From Microcyclosporella mali (Eukaryota; Ascomycota; Dothideomycetes; Mycosphaerellales; Mycosphaerellaceae): 64,000 nucleotides of DNA. The stretch is from contig NHNU01000013.1 of NCBI GenBank assembly GCA_002785985.1, forward strand, positions 682,001 to 746,000, given 5' to 3'. Made by a program: the position numbers and the translations under genes. The notes beneath the pieces were generated by a model, which made no database searches, was not told where the DNA came from, and saw only the letters and a program-made list of their open reading frames with translations. Below are positions 23,201-28,657 of this stretch, piece by piece (positions within the stretch are counted from its first letter, which is position 1; every line of letters begins with the position of its first letter).

Positions 23201-26200
23201 GCTACCTCAGAACCTGGTCCATTGGAGACTGACGCTCTCAATGTTTTCGAAGCAGGCAAGCTGGCTGACATACCACCACAGCTCTCCGAGGATGTACTTC
23301 AGCCAAGTCAAGGCCCAGAACGAGAGGCAGACCAGCCTTCTGAAGCAGCACGAGACATCCAACCCGACCAAGACCGGGGCTCTCCAGCCGCACAAGAGGA
23401 GCCCAATTTCTCTCGCGTCGCCGACGAGCCTCAGACATCAGACGGAATGCAGACCCACAGAAGTGCAGATCCTCTAACCATTGGAGGCGATGAGATGGAC
23501 ATGGAAGAGATGGACAGACAATACAAGGCGTACAAGAAGAACAAGCGCAAGCAAAAGAAACTTAATGCTATCAATAAGGCTGCAGAGCAATCTGACAATC
23601 CCGAAAGTGCCATGGAAGATACGGAAAGATCCACGGCAATGTCTGAGACTGAGATGTTCTCGCGCAATGAAAGGGCGGCCGATACCTTGTCTCGAAAGGG
23701 CACCTCGGGAGAGACCTCATTTGACAATGAAAGGCAACTTTCGCTGGGCAGTCGCGATACTCCAGGCAAGGCAGCTACGCGAGGCATAGTGTCGAATGCC
23801 TTCCCAGGCCTTGAGAGAGTGAAGAGACGAGTTCCTTCGCCGCAAGATACCCATCAACAACTGCGTAGTCAAAGCCCCGCGGGTGTGCTGCACACGTCCG
23901 AAGTATCGCAAAATCTGCCTGTCGAAGTACCCAGGAGTCCACAACAGCCGCAACATGTTGTAGAAACCACCGTGCCCGAACATCAATCAAGCTCCGGGCT
24001 TATCGCTGCTGGATTCAATGCTGGGATTGGTGCCGCTGCCATCACGGCTCAAGAAAGGCTTTCCGACAGTCCCACTGACGGGCCGTCGTGGTCCTTTGCC
24101 ACTCTGGACGGAGAAGATCAGGGAAGCAAGCCAAGACTTGTCGATACATCCAATAATCGTCGAGATATAAGGGACAGTGGGTATCAGGAGGGCAAGCGAT
24201 CGTCCAGACCATTATCGCGTGAGGAAACGAGTCGCGAAATTCCCGAGATACTTCATTCAAGACCTTCCCGTGACAGCTTGAGACAAAGGCGATCTTTGGA
24301 GCCGCTTCAGATCGCTGCGCCAGAACAGCACTCTTGGGAACTCGAAAATCCCAAGAAAAGACAAGATGAAGGTCGTGGTCGTGAATTGGAGACTCACTCT
24401 CGGACGCCCAGCGCAGGAACTCCATTGAAACCGACAAGTAAGGACCGTGCTTCCTATCTATTCCAATCCCCACCTGACATTCTAGCCGATGCTGCAGATG
24501 TCCAATCGCCAGTCCTCAACCCGCGCACGCCGAGTAAAAGCCCAGAGGTTGCACATCACTTCCACGAGACGTCAACACCAAGAGAGCCGAGCACCCACCG
24601 AAGCACGGATGAGATACGCGATGGCTCTGTGTTCTCCCCAAGCAACAGCGTGACGAGCCCAAAACCTGCTCTGCATGCGATTCCCGAAGAACACCATGCT
24701 GTCAAGAGAAGAAAACCAGAATCTGATGTTGGCGGGCCTGAACATATCAAAGCTCTCCAGCGCACGGAAACGCCCCAACACATTCGTGCACGCCAGCATA
24801 CCATGTCGCCATCGGACCAACCACACATCTCAATTCCATCGTACGGCACGTCGAGATCAGTCAGTAATCCTCTGTCTACAGATGAGTTGATCAACCGACT
24901 ATCGTGGCCCTCGGTCGATGAGCAGAACGACACGGTGAATATGGATCGTCATCTGGGACACCGGCACTCAAAGCCCATGCTTCCAGACCCACGCTCGGCC
25001 AGTGCGATGAGCAATCGCTCTAATGCCAGCGGTGCACACCATCGATCGCCTCAGGAACTACGTTCATACAGCAGAACAAGTAATCGCAGCTCGACGCCAT
25101 CTCTGCGCCGGATTTCCCTGTCAGGTGACCTGCGGGCCGCTAGCCGGCGGGGCGATTCTGGATCTGCGGTTGGCGTGGCAGCATCTCCCATAACAATCCC
25201 CTTTGAGCCTCCACCAACTCCACCTCTAAACGAGGATGAGGTGATCCAGGGTAGCGCTTCCCGCGCCATCGACATGAGCGACGATGTCTTTGTGAGTGTA
25301 CAGCCGCCTCTGATTCACGCTTGTAATGCTGACCCTACCCAGTCGGGCTATGGCGATGCCCAACGATCGCAGGTTTCGCCTACACGACCGCCCAGCGTGC
25401 GAAAGAGGCAAAGCATGCATATCACCGAACTGGAGTCTAGGATAGATCAGCTCGCTGCTGAGAATCGCTCTCTCCAGGAAGCTCGTCACTACGCCGGGCA
25501 AGCTAATGATGCTCATGTCAACGGCCAGTCCTTGCAAGAAGCACTCGCCGCACGTGACCTCCAGCTGCGCGAGAAGGATGTCGAAATCAATAAGATCAAG
25601 GCATTGTTGCAGCCATTGCAGGAGGAAGTCGCGCGCCTCGTCGAAATCAATGGTGGACTCACCGAAGCTAACAGAAATCTTGTCGACGACACCAATGGAC
25701 GATATGCGACGCTTCAAGCTGAGCACGCTCAGGCGCACGAAAATTGGCGCGCAACCAGCAGAGAGTTGGACACGATGCGTGGCGAGCACGGACGAATCAC
25801 GTCTGGCATGAAGGACATCGTCGAAGCCGAGATCGCCTCTGCTCTTGCAGACAAGAACGCAGAAATCCTGCGTCTCCGGGAACAGCTTGACATTGCAGCC
25901 GAACAAATCCGAGCTCTACAGGTCCAAATACAATCGTCCAAGACCAGCGACTTCCTCATACAACGTGATGAGGATTATTTCGACGGGTCGTGTCAGAAGC
26001 TCTGCCAACACGTCCAGCAATGGGTCCTTCGGTTCTCAAAACTATCCGACGCCCGAATCTGCAGACTTTCAACAGAGCTCAAGGACGACAAGCTCGAGGC
26101 ACGATTAGATAATGCGATTCTGGATGGGTCAGACGTCGACAAGCTTCTCGTTGACCGTGTGCGGCGCCGCGACGTCTTCATGTCGGTGGTGATGACCATG

Positions 26201-26899
26201 GTGTGGGAATACATTTTCACGCGATACCTGTTCGGCATGGACCGCGAGCAGCGCCAAAAACTCAAATCGCTGGAGAAGGAGCTTGCTGAAGTCGGTCCGC
26301 CTCGAGCTGTAGCTCACTGGCGTGCAACAGTGCTGACACTTCTGTCGAAGAGGCCGTCCTTTGAAACACAACGCGCACTCGACACACAGGCTGTCACGCA
26401 CGAGGTCTTTGGCCTACTTTGCTCACTCCTGCCACCACCATCGCACGCTGAGCAACAACTTCTAGCGTCTCTGGAGAAGGTCATTGGAATTGCGGTGAAT
26501 CTGGCCATCGAGATGCGCACGCAGCGAGCGGAGTACATTATGCTGCCGCCGCTCCAACCAGAATACGACACGAACGGTGATCTTGTTCGAAAAGTCCACT
26601 TCAACGCATCGCTCATGAATGAGCGCTCAGGCTTCTTCAGTTCCAACGAGGAATTAGCTGCGGAACAAGCGGTCGTCAAGCTCGTCCTGTTCCCTCTTGT
26701 TGTGAAGAAGGGGGACGATGTAGGGGAAGGAGAAGAAGAGATTGTGGTGTGCCCGGCGCAGGTGCTGGTGCAGAACGATGGTGGGCGGGGAAAGAAGGTG
26801 GTTCGCGTCATGTCCGGAGCGATGGAGATAGACGATCCCATCAGAAGCCGGCAGAGCAGACACAGCCTTATGAGTGAGGCGCCAGGCAGTGTGTTCTAG
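8210..26899 (+). CDS. lah: Leashin-like giant protein ('involucrin repeat' type), putative Woronin-body tether
   Basis: One open frame of 18.7 kb encodes 6,229 residues (6,214 if a 45-bp in-frame intron at 9591-9635 is removed). Known leashin (LAH of Neurospora, Lah of Aspergillus) is a giant scaffold linking Woronin bodies to the cell cortex or septal pore; such proteins are often labelled involucrin repeat protein. Visible layout: an Arg/Ser/Lys-rich N-terminus (1-1000) with short Ala/Gly-rich hydrophobic patches; a charged Arg/Glu helix-forming block at about 1185-1400; a long low-complexity middle (about 1880-5120) with about 24 lysine clusters, each usually preceded by Phe or Trp and separated by acidic linkers; a (VDAVDV)n tract at 4748-4792; a Ser/Pro-rich part; a coiled coil at about 5736-5911; and a folded-looking C-terminus of about 320 residues, the part most likely to be conserved. 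Orthology is inferred from architecture and size. Confidence 0.78.
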   Translation: MFKAAFTGRSETGGSGSGAGRSSKDKDKDESRRKKSSHSHRAESVISSTSRREDDRDRERRKSHRSSSLYDNGSSYTSHSAYVTAPSSRVGESRPLTESALRMLPDDDDEWEDEDKDARSERKSRRRESGDEKRRRSTRSEKDRSRSRSRERRDRRKESSKIISSDEKTREKNKDRSKRQPELVVESSRAMPEMGSFQQFPGQYSGAMMGHPEKDALMSGALPSSVPQQQFPGQDYVAPQMRPQSLQPNRADSFGAAAEYYLDEGQSVEHQPGMRPHTPNMLVNPDLHLHAATASPHPVEDTGNGAAADFYSGKVSPVYPTSASAPVTPAKPQPSMSGKIFSSSTSKPSKPSKTSRPQRTSSLGAGAAALTATGITALGSSSKDRRSSSQQQTTTISSASTSYQHTNDASTSKPTKPSRLSSSADVYYAPPQSSSASSYPPTLPPMNGYISLPHENTASLGKQPYSTESNIPLYAAGAAAAGFAAYEYSQHNQTHSDHLNNYNMSSAGGYGGAGNGPPRTPRVGTGGSGYYASNGAGAGMGMQYQHQPYHEHKGPITRLKDGLLGLISSPEDTAKMEMYTEYIGVCKYCFDPRTSAWDAPRVHHYHKRSDSFENLRRRRSREKMTRKGSDESLRRQNSTRVDKDNRYHASESSRRRRESGGTGIWGTGLAAAGVAAGANALFNNSRNFDDTYSVKSGHRESSAVRRRSRSSSRERRRRSSHGVVGSSNAEYVTVRRKDGTLDRRRLARKERSSSRDGKSSHLGTAAAGVALGAAGLAASSRYRSKSRSRSRSPSVLNGTLDSRSRRRVSPRKSSEYRQIDRPQESEGLFGGFFSPSQKKRRGSHERSKKERGFFTFSNGSSSSSNSELAFGDAFSSRTSLPLRRKSSNASNRAGRRTTRKKSDEHLAATVAGIGATAAALAAAQRGHRISKRSSRPELGKHREVRYSTDHPATSDEEWEDEIPSDVDDESSVDGGLAFGDYKGKRLSSRQSLESVGSQSSAGGLSAWGWRWGGREQRRKSRQTTSQQRQYPPSVGSFDASRPINKPVYLDDTGRPLPSTGSTSTASATQGPMQVVDPQPIADAASETGYRYSSMPGAFEHEPAVIRPGPGPLQHPQPIAPAQPAFTQSPPQMDPYSTPPTKLRRASSSAPRGSLVQDAAIIGAAALATGGIIASANSRKSKDPSNVRFGLTEEQQRREDRERRKDDKKVADEERRRADRARAVKEEADRAARESRQEEVRGAREEENRRRAESKLEEQRAAEREVEDRARRERELEQARLEQIRLSREAEDRAEREREKERARVERERLERDARDRHEAAVAAAAEVERHRKAREEAQRQMELRDQERRERDEANAREQARLVEETRRQREADELDRYNREQDVGRYERDGQDTERKQSSHWDSVAAGAAAAATVGAVMAGREHEKSRDRKQRDDSYYDDAHSDRGSRRSEPDWAAAKQAEMKQRAQEQYGRNQSDVEVRNGYTAAEITPQNEHEGEPLMDDDIYDPDYFKKRNRGSQDDPRLAEFARKAADKVNANKRAPSASPERDSYAEFFAPKDLLSKEAEEKTRSTSPHADNEIQVYHSRDAEIQSHFNGANYGYGRGKNAPYGVPRLNVIAPTPPPSMGTSSPESRKSRSPLSKSPLQQEDAEAQEPTESTVSGRSGRSRSISWGVDKTHVYDVETPDSYHGRDSYVTSPDIRAQQAAAGAAETASAAAAGKAFHEIVVEDPSGEEHKYSEEDWARQERDFSRRTGKPEDNEVEDIVEEVSPEPQTRHGYDFYRQPFADSVSDMGTAIFNLDSPRTEGAPPVRGFVEGETEEPTPVEEKAPRMPGGFDDDMDDIYRPRREKGAPETAKEHATTAGAAREPEVSEEPAWEAPLSKKEKKKREKAAKRASIADSDPPTPAFETVPTTAQVTELQEEPSEYFPTSKKDKKKAKKQGLVDIASSMMSEPVEERKVTADVAPPVVDITPILSKKEQKKRDKEAKKQVVGFADVTDTILAAGGIAAAAAALDSTEDSGSGSGKKKKKSKKSKLGEPSYDDPRDVKPATETLSESTMPGGWDDESVSQANQTPDTEQSTSGDPWQSQSRETAPPPAPEPPSTQELDSWTVPKKASKKSKRNSGVFNAPDVSSPLRSEVPMEDYMGEVKIDQAQRAFDEEPCTNGHSKDKESPAIEEPFMSSKFASEDKPSTGQVSRDPKQDDKEERKSSGSSRQVSPDDARSVASAPTPDLESRRKSRRDEARKDTDDYDEPSYAYETQSVAASEPADIYESSRKSKRRSRHADEDDNVSVVSSRSRRDRDKEESPPAKKDKKGGLFGLFSRKSVDDARSSKDPKSDGAPLSRESTRDEEDENRRRRKKKHRELEYGDDDDDIRSVKSESRHRRSRSEYGGDDDDRRTTSESRHRHRRSEADVDGNRDRRAHSTRGEKYDRASPARSEPDRSHRSRRDVDEDDESLSRRGSRGAVSETGRPHHHRRRTDEDAYSSRDPSFLGMRVEDLPPLPVSRPASPDLVAVKQEQGEGSPADAETGTGLVRQEPRDVALDQPRDIAYEEEATEQSAALPVETPPRLASMHRHMSSTAVPLRFPFGNAPQTPGSVQGRAHSFSSPTSQFSPASPISGKQTRQGRPHSNEIRPLYLVERTQKTPEVEDHLPSLPSSKPSSRASSVHESDDYQSAVEDFETSSPSRHRGLTIDTVGANIFQRDEYLDSDEITPKASHFQQAIAAKGPRQEPQFYTWEDFARDEQMHGEEQNRASVPHNASPEEPVTAMRESIENDLPSTHRSRSKSPYKDENGHSYKSVAAAAMLGTAAVYGYHKLKDRSPELQAKRQASPDQQTAASTYSYPLPAPCEEEVADIEKPIEDREVKEAPGLSRKSSSKKKKGKKGRKQSVAEDEPEASKEFDDAHEFLMTEIAVEEGAASKTLSGNVEQALVTPGEDYPDIPTKENALDRFMRQEQDMEEGTVYPSAAAHTMPVLPSIQKSYLEQPSRHPDAQALSPESIPLPEDETAGELLEIEERVEGDPLPKYGKSREIDDQNVFRGLPLATTTQASTPDLGHEEIAAPKLSRKLSKKATKKQKAAAFFDEDPRDDAGLSKFTEEAPVAAIEERPSITGSSATQPSDVLETSDATVLAPQLTFTMDDFSNLAHGTQSSWHDTQAKSFEDSMLQRSTAATTESKDELPARDVTVLFAESAPPNDLPQDVDRQGEPAVSSELNGSKKKSKKDKKKRAATWAESDAGTETLEQGGSTPQVAETHVETSHEESHNKDGSAATGAGAALFATAAALMTSAKDTLGFETSSSKKKAKKDKKKKLPDWSVPEAEATSLNADISNADPTIADEHWPESAHGDANVHSSVEVIEASQEPHAAESIDLDDKFPVYPTPEASGVTEVQAESQPDDEAFAFVPTKKGKKAKRKSVTWSLPDETPADVDSKTMNYDDKDTEGGNSKDTDPAQPPVDVTVNHSAAVPGSLSTLQSDASEDTFAPVSRKQSKKDKKKKKAQMWEFEPETAEDTKIEDEPASRQMSIDDTAVADIVEEQPAEAQPIESTPDENQSQHIASHDKDSVPVEHDKSVEDTQPQVSTSRAEADNFAPVPSKKSKKDKKKKKQQQQSFDLVEPAVTESPALEDSAEPTFYETQDSEFPEAGAAQAVDHADPVAEEDAFFDPETARTDDGISLAKDVQLDPVSETITPFAPPKKSKKDKKDKKKRQMFDRTESGTDANEIALPESRDELATTDDVPTRDRPNIVENEAAPTESKLPTSDSSSIAEPNVEPTEAEVSSPTRKQSFQLWPGEDQVSSEPTVNEAPPEVETVPVSKDDAHDEDIGNPASVPLPESDDVLLDDPSQDVFNDQEPRDADIPGAWSSSEPEPPVHEPQSLKAETSLPRLQDVEEEVVDQPTDHVTEGHEIPEEVADAAETALPVSPMEAEDDKQVWATASKKKGKRGKKARQSLEQPAAWQEPRVPESVAVEDTPQTAEMTPIEPEITTIEVPPGTSVAADIVTEPAENATEEFAWAPSSKKNKGKKSKKLGSQTPVLLEKAENTSDLDVKPASEELANAAQSATLDDAKELEPVADTSCDELIVSTETPLPEGDGLSGEQETPMAIQDNADDLWTSQPSKKKGKKGKQSSSVLANPIDEASVIPELPMEVEEKPASTRDIESSNVDVDDSLAATNDTHSSTDVIESTAEPQDATFKDVWADEEIATEEDHGAVRDLMEGSSESVWAPTLKKGKKSKKSKKGSIAQVAAPVNLVAESSVSHSQARPSPDDSADPCLPEKPLVDTVFNDQLDRSQDTIQPQNPDEIVVPQEALTKENTSISETVPTLQTEQESNALETGVRDVKDELTEDSTAATEEPQASEREVFTIKSGKKTKKNKKSKQSTLDEPEASTAFSQPSVTSLTPAGAEPPAAATSAESQEPIEAESSDVWALPSKAKKAKKGKKSKQAYAWADEPAEDDLQPSSTPHDAELDQIEADTIETSNPIASGETLPPLPESPQIDAEREHEALPHQDLQLDEVNGTLDAGPTRDLSATEVGLASNEEPKSIAEDNVATIAEPEPVSAVAEDSSVAFTTKKSKKDKKKGKKNRSSTVDPWAETAEDQTPTADTPEREVVGDSQKSNETSSVAAAAAVAVGVAALATHNEPQEDEWADFSSKRSKKSKKNSKKSGNSTPAIQDVTTVDNCADKNDLIPHHSADAKPADISEPSELAADVSAGRSPVLDSSESASLDQQLVEEAVTRAADTVVDPSWHRQDTVDAVDVVDAVDAVDAVDMVDAVDAVDAVDVVDAVDVVDAVDVVDADSAATMLELDAATRTELPEVSRDELSPIQDEPETVGSHHGGEASADAPRDSPTHHASHDIDFTATVAAGLADSGFNPDMVINDPVFQRRASPPGTVAEADPDEVFASTTTKRKKGKKSKKSSGDPDVPAERADIPVGMPALGSSAIEDFDDTISQSLRGSGFDPTLLEKALASSDTASQEVREEPDEFAFTTTKRKKGKKGKKSQATSEPGPLETDALNVFEAGKLADIPPQLSEDVLQPSQGPEREADQPSEAARDIQPDQDRGSPAAQEEPNFSRVADEPQTSDGMQTHRSADPLTIGGDEMDMEEMDRQYKAYKKNKRKQKKLNAINKAAEQSDNPESAMEDTERSTAMSETEMFSRNERAADTLSRKGTSGETSFDNERQLSLGSRDTPGKAATRGIVSNAFPGLERVKRRVPSPQDTHQQLRSQSPAGVLHTSEVSQNLPVEVPRSPQQPQHVVETTVPEHQSSSGLIAAGFNAGIGAAAITAQERLSDSPTDGPSWSFATLDGEDQGSKPRLVDTSNNRRDIRDSGYQEGKRSSRPLSREETSREIPEILHSRPSRDSLRQRRSLEPLQIAAPEQHSWELENPKKRQDEGRGRELETHSRTPSAGTPLKPTSKDRASYLFQSPPDILADAADVQSPVLNPRTPSKSPEVAHHFHETSTPREPSTHRSTDEIRDGSVFSPSNSVTSPKPALHAIPEEHHAVKRRKPESDVGGPEHIKALQRTETPQHIRARQHTMSPSDQPHISIPSYGTSRSVSNPLSTDELINRLSWPSVDEQNDTVNMDRHLGHRHSKPMLPDPRSASAMSNRSNASGAHHRSPQELRSYSRTSNRSSTPSLRRISLSGDLRAASRRGDSGSAVGVAASPITIPFEPPPTPPLNEDEVIQGSASRAIDMSDDVFVSVQPPLIHACNADPTQSGYGDAQRSQVSPTRPPSVRKRQSMHITELESRIDQLAAENRSLQEARHYAGQANDAHVNGQSLQEALAARDLQLREKDVEINKIKALLQPLQEEVARLVEINGGLTEANRNLVDDTNGRYATLQAEHAQAHENWRATSRELDTMRGEHGRITSGMKDIVEAEIASALADKNAEILRLREQLDIAAEQIRALQVQIQSSKTSDFLIQRDEDYFDGSCQKLCQHVQQWVLRFSKLSDARICRLSTELKDDKLEARLDNAILDGSDVDKLLVDRVRRRDVFMSVVMTMVWEYIFTRYLFGMDREQRQKLKSLEKELAEVGPPRAVAHWRATVLTLLSKRPSFETQRALDTQAVTHEVFGLLCSLLPPPSHAEQQLLASLEKVIGIAVNLAIEMRTQRAEYIMLPPLQPEYDTNGDLVRKVHFNASLMNERSGFFSSNEELAAEQAVVKLVLFPLVVKKGDDVGEGEEEIVVCPAQVLVQNDGGRGKKVVRVMSGAMEIDDPIRSRQSRHSLMSEAPGSVF
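9591..9635 (+). other. lah: Probable 45-bp in-frame intron in the leashin-like gene
   Basis: GTAAGC donor, a CTAAC branch-like motif about 17 bases before the end, and an ACGCAG acceptor. The length is a multiple of three and contains no stop, so the frame stays open either way. Splicing joins ...TASL to AGAAAAGFAA and so completes an Ala/Gly-rich patch like the others in this protein; retention inserts 15 unlike residues. The donor, branch and acceptor are seen directly; use of the intron is inferred. Confidence 0.65.
13838..23562 (+). repeat. lah: Array of about 24 lysine-cluster modules in the leashin-like protein
   Basis: A degenerate protein-level repeat: an acidic linker, then Phe/Trp plus 3-6 residues (often Pro, Ser or Thr), then a cluster such as KKSKKDKKKKK or KRKKGKKSKK. 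I place clusters near 13838, 13980, 14115, 14272, 14530, 16825, 17395, 17850, 18090, 18405, 18650, 18970, 19275, 19995, 20235, 20535, 20870, 21290, 21480, 21900, 22145, 22910, 23160 and 23525. In the regular core (18.0-23.2 kb) spacing is mostly 190-430 bp (about 65-140 residues). At the DNA level the clusters are AAG-rich, but the linkers have diverged widely, so this is an old repeat family and not a recent tandem duplication. Confidence 0.85.
22451..22585 (+). repeat. lah: 18-bp in-frame minisatellite, (VDAVDV)n
   Basis: Seven full copies plus half of an eighth of GTCGATGCCGTTGATGTG. The copies differ only at the last codon (GTG, GCG or ATG). Each unit is itself two diverged 9-bp halves (GTCGATGCC and GTTGATGTG). 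The array starts exactly on a codon boundary (residue 4748) and adds 45 residues to the leashin-like protein. Near-identity of copies indicates recent slippage or unequal exchange. Confidence 0.95.
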
Positions 26900-27809
26900 G
26901 CAGCGCCACAAGCGTTCATTGGTGTCGATGTTTATGAGTCTACGAACTTTCAGAAAGGCGTTCTGGAGAAAAGTATATATACAAATGACTTATTATCAGT
27001 ATTGTAATGAAGTTGTAAACTTTCACGACGTCTTCCCTCTCCTATTATTCCACTCCGTTGCAATGATGGTGGTGATATTCCGGGTCGAAAGTACCGACGT
27101 GCGACAAGATGCACCAACCGCGAGGGATTCGCAGCCACTGGAGGCTCAGGATTCCACCGTAGCCCGCAGACCCGAATCCTTCACTCTCTGCGCTTTCCAA
27201 CAACCCACGCCCCGGCGCTAAGTTACACTCACAGTCACATGTCAACCGGGATCTATTTGCAGTTTGCAGACAGAAACGGGAAGACATGCCGCACTCCAGA
27301 CCGATCGGACGGTCAATCCTGCTGGATGCAATGTAACACGGTCCAGCGATGACTGATGGATGAGTGCCAACGCGCGCATGTGCGTGTTGGCGCGAGGGCT
27401 GACATCGCCAATGAGGGCGGCTTTGCTGACGGGGATGGGCTGAGTCGGAGCATGCATGAAGAGCTCAGCAGCAACTTGGGAGCGCTATTCTTGCGTTACT
27501 CAGTGTGCATGTGCTTGTACCTCAGGCTGATCCCAGACAGAGATACATAATGGCGGAGACCGTCGCGTTGCTCGACCAGGTCTTTACTGTCTGCCTAGTT
27601 GACGCTGGCTGAGGCTGTCATCCATTTACGTTACAATCTCATCAAACGTCACAGGCAGTGTACGCGCGCGCTTCAGGACGAAACGGTATACAATCTATAT
27701 ACGTAGCCGGCCTCGACTGCAACTGTGCCACTAGATCGGAACACCCGGGTATCACATATAAGGCAGAAAACGCCAGCAAGACCAAGAAACAAGAATACTG
27801 CCAACCAAG
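26900..27809. other. Intergenic
   Basis: 910 bp downstream of the leashin-like gene. The first 110 bp are AT-rich (AGTATATATACAAATGAC and TATTATCAGTATTG) and likely carry its 3' UTR and poly(A) signal. The rest includes the promoter of the small gene at 27810. A TATATA-like stretch (CTATATACG) is at about 27694-27702. No convincing coding frame. Confidence 0.45.
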
Positions 27810-28082
27810 ATGTGCCTCGTTACGTCGCCGCAACGCGAATACTACGTGCAAGACAAGGGCTACCTCGCTCCCCGACCCGTGTCCTACTCGTATGGCGGGA
27901 GAGAAGTCCGGACTACCAGTGTCCTTGTTCCAGGCTACAACAGGAGGAATAGCTACCACAGCTATCGATCGACGCCGAGCAGCGGCAGCAGTGAGGTGTA
28001 CAGAAAGTCATCGAGTCATGGTAGTGAAGTCTACAGGAAGTCCGTCAGCAGCCGAAGCAGCCGACGACCATATGGATTTTGA
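27810..28082 (+). CDS. Small Ser/Tyr/Arg-rich protein of unknown function
   Basis: A single-exon 90-residue frame with a usable start (CCAAGATGTG). The protein starts MCLVTSPQREYYV and then becomes rich in Tyr, Ser, Arg and Gly, with the internal near-repeat SSEVYRKSSSHGSEVYRKS. Small proteins with an MCLVT-like start and a Tyr/Ser/Arg-rich body occur in filamentous ascomycetes, but I do not know a function. No signal peptide, TM segment or metal-binding pattern is visible. The composition is biased but coherent, and the frame stops just before an (AAG)n tract, which supports a real gene more than chance. Non-coding status cannot be excluded. Confidence 0.5.
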   Translation: MCLVTSPQREYYVQDKGYLAPRPVSYSYGGREVRTTSVLVPGYNRRNSYHSYRSTPSSGSSEVYRKSSSHGSEVYRKSVSSRSSRRPYGF

Positions 28083-28657
28083 GCGAGAGATGAAGAAAGC
28101 AAGAAGAAGAAGAAGAAGAAGAAGAAGAAGAAGAAGAACGGATGAATCTGATCGGGACGTAGGAAATCGTCAATGGCAATACCCACGAGAGCAGGATATG
28201 GTGGTTGGAGATTGGCGTTATGGTTTGACACGCTCTACTCTGTCTCCTGTAGTTAAGCGTTATGCTTTGCTTGTTGGAGACATACACGACCTAGGGTCTT
28301 CTCGGTCACAACGACGGCTGTGTTATGGTTAGATGTATGGTATATGAGTGTGCACGATCAAATATTCTGTGCCGCATTAAGATGCATGGCTGTGGCGAAG
28401 ATGGGAATGGAGGAATGTATGTGGCCGTTTGTGGCACTTCTTTGTGATGACCATTTATTTGCACCTACGTCATCTGGCCCAAAGTCTCCGCCGCCTTCCT
28501 AGCCTTCCAGCTGGTTCGTGTGAATACATGTACGTCGTCACTGCCTCGACAACCAAATATCCTGAAATACCACACCCTCACCTTGCCATTCGACGGATAT
28601 ACTGTCTTCAGACTCATACCATCAGAACCCCTTGTACCCAACAAACCAACATTCATC
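28083..28657 (+). promoter_or_regulatory. 3' region of the small gene and promoter/leader of the pil1-like gene
   Basis: 575 bp that begin with an (AAG)n microsatellite (28101-28138) and end in the leader of the eisosome gene. The part at 28500-28650 is rich in C and A (CACCCTCACC, ACCAACATTCATC), as in strong fungal promoters and leaders. No other gene is seen. Confidence 0.45.
28101..28138. repeat. (AAG)n microsatellite
   Basis: 38 bp of uninterrupted AAG, about 12.7 copies, 18 bp after the stop codon of the small gene at 27810-28082. Confidence 0.95.
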
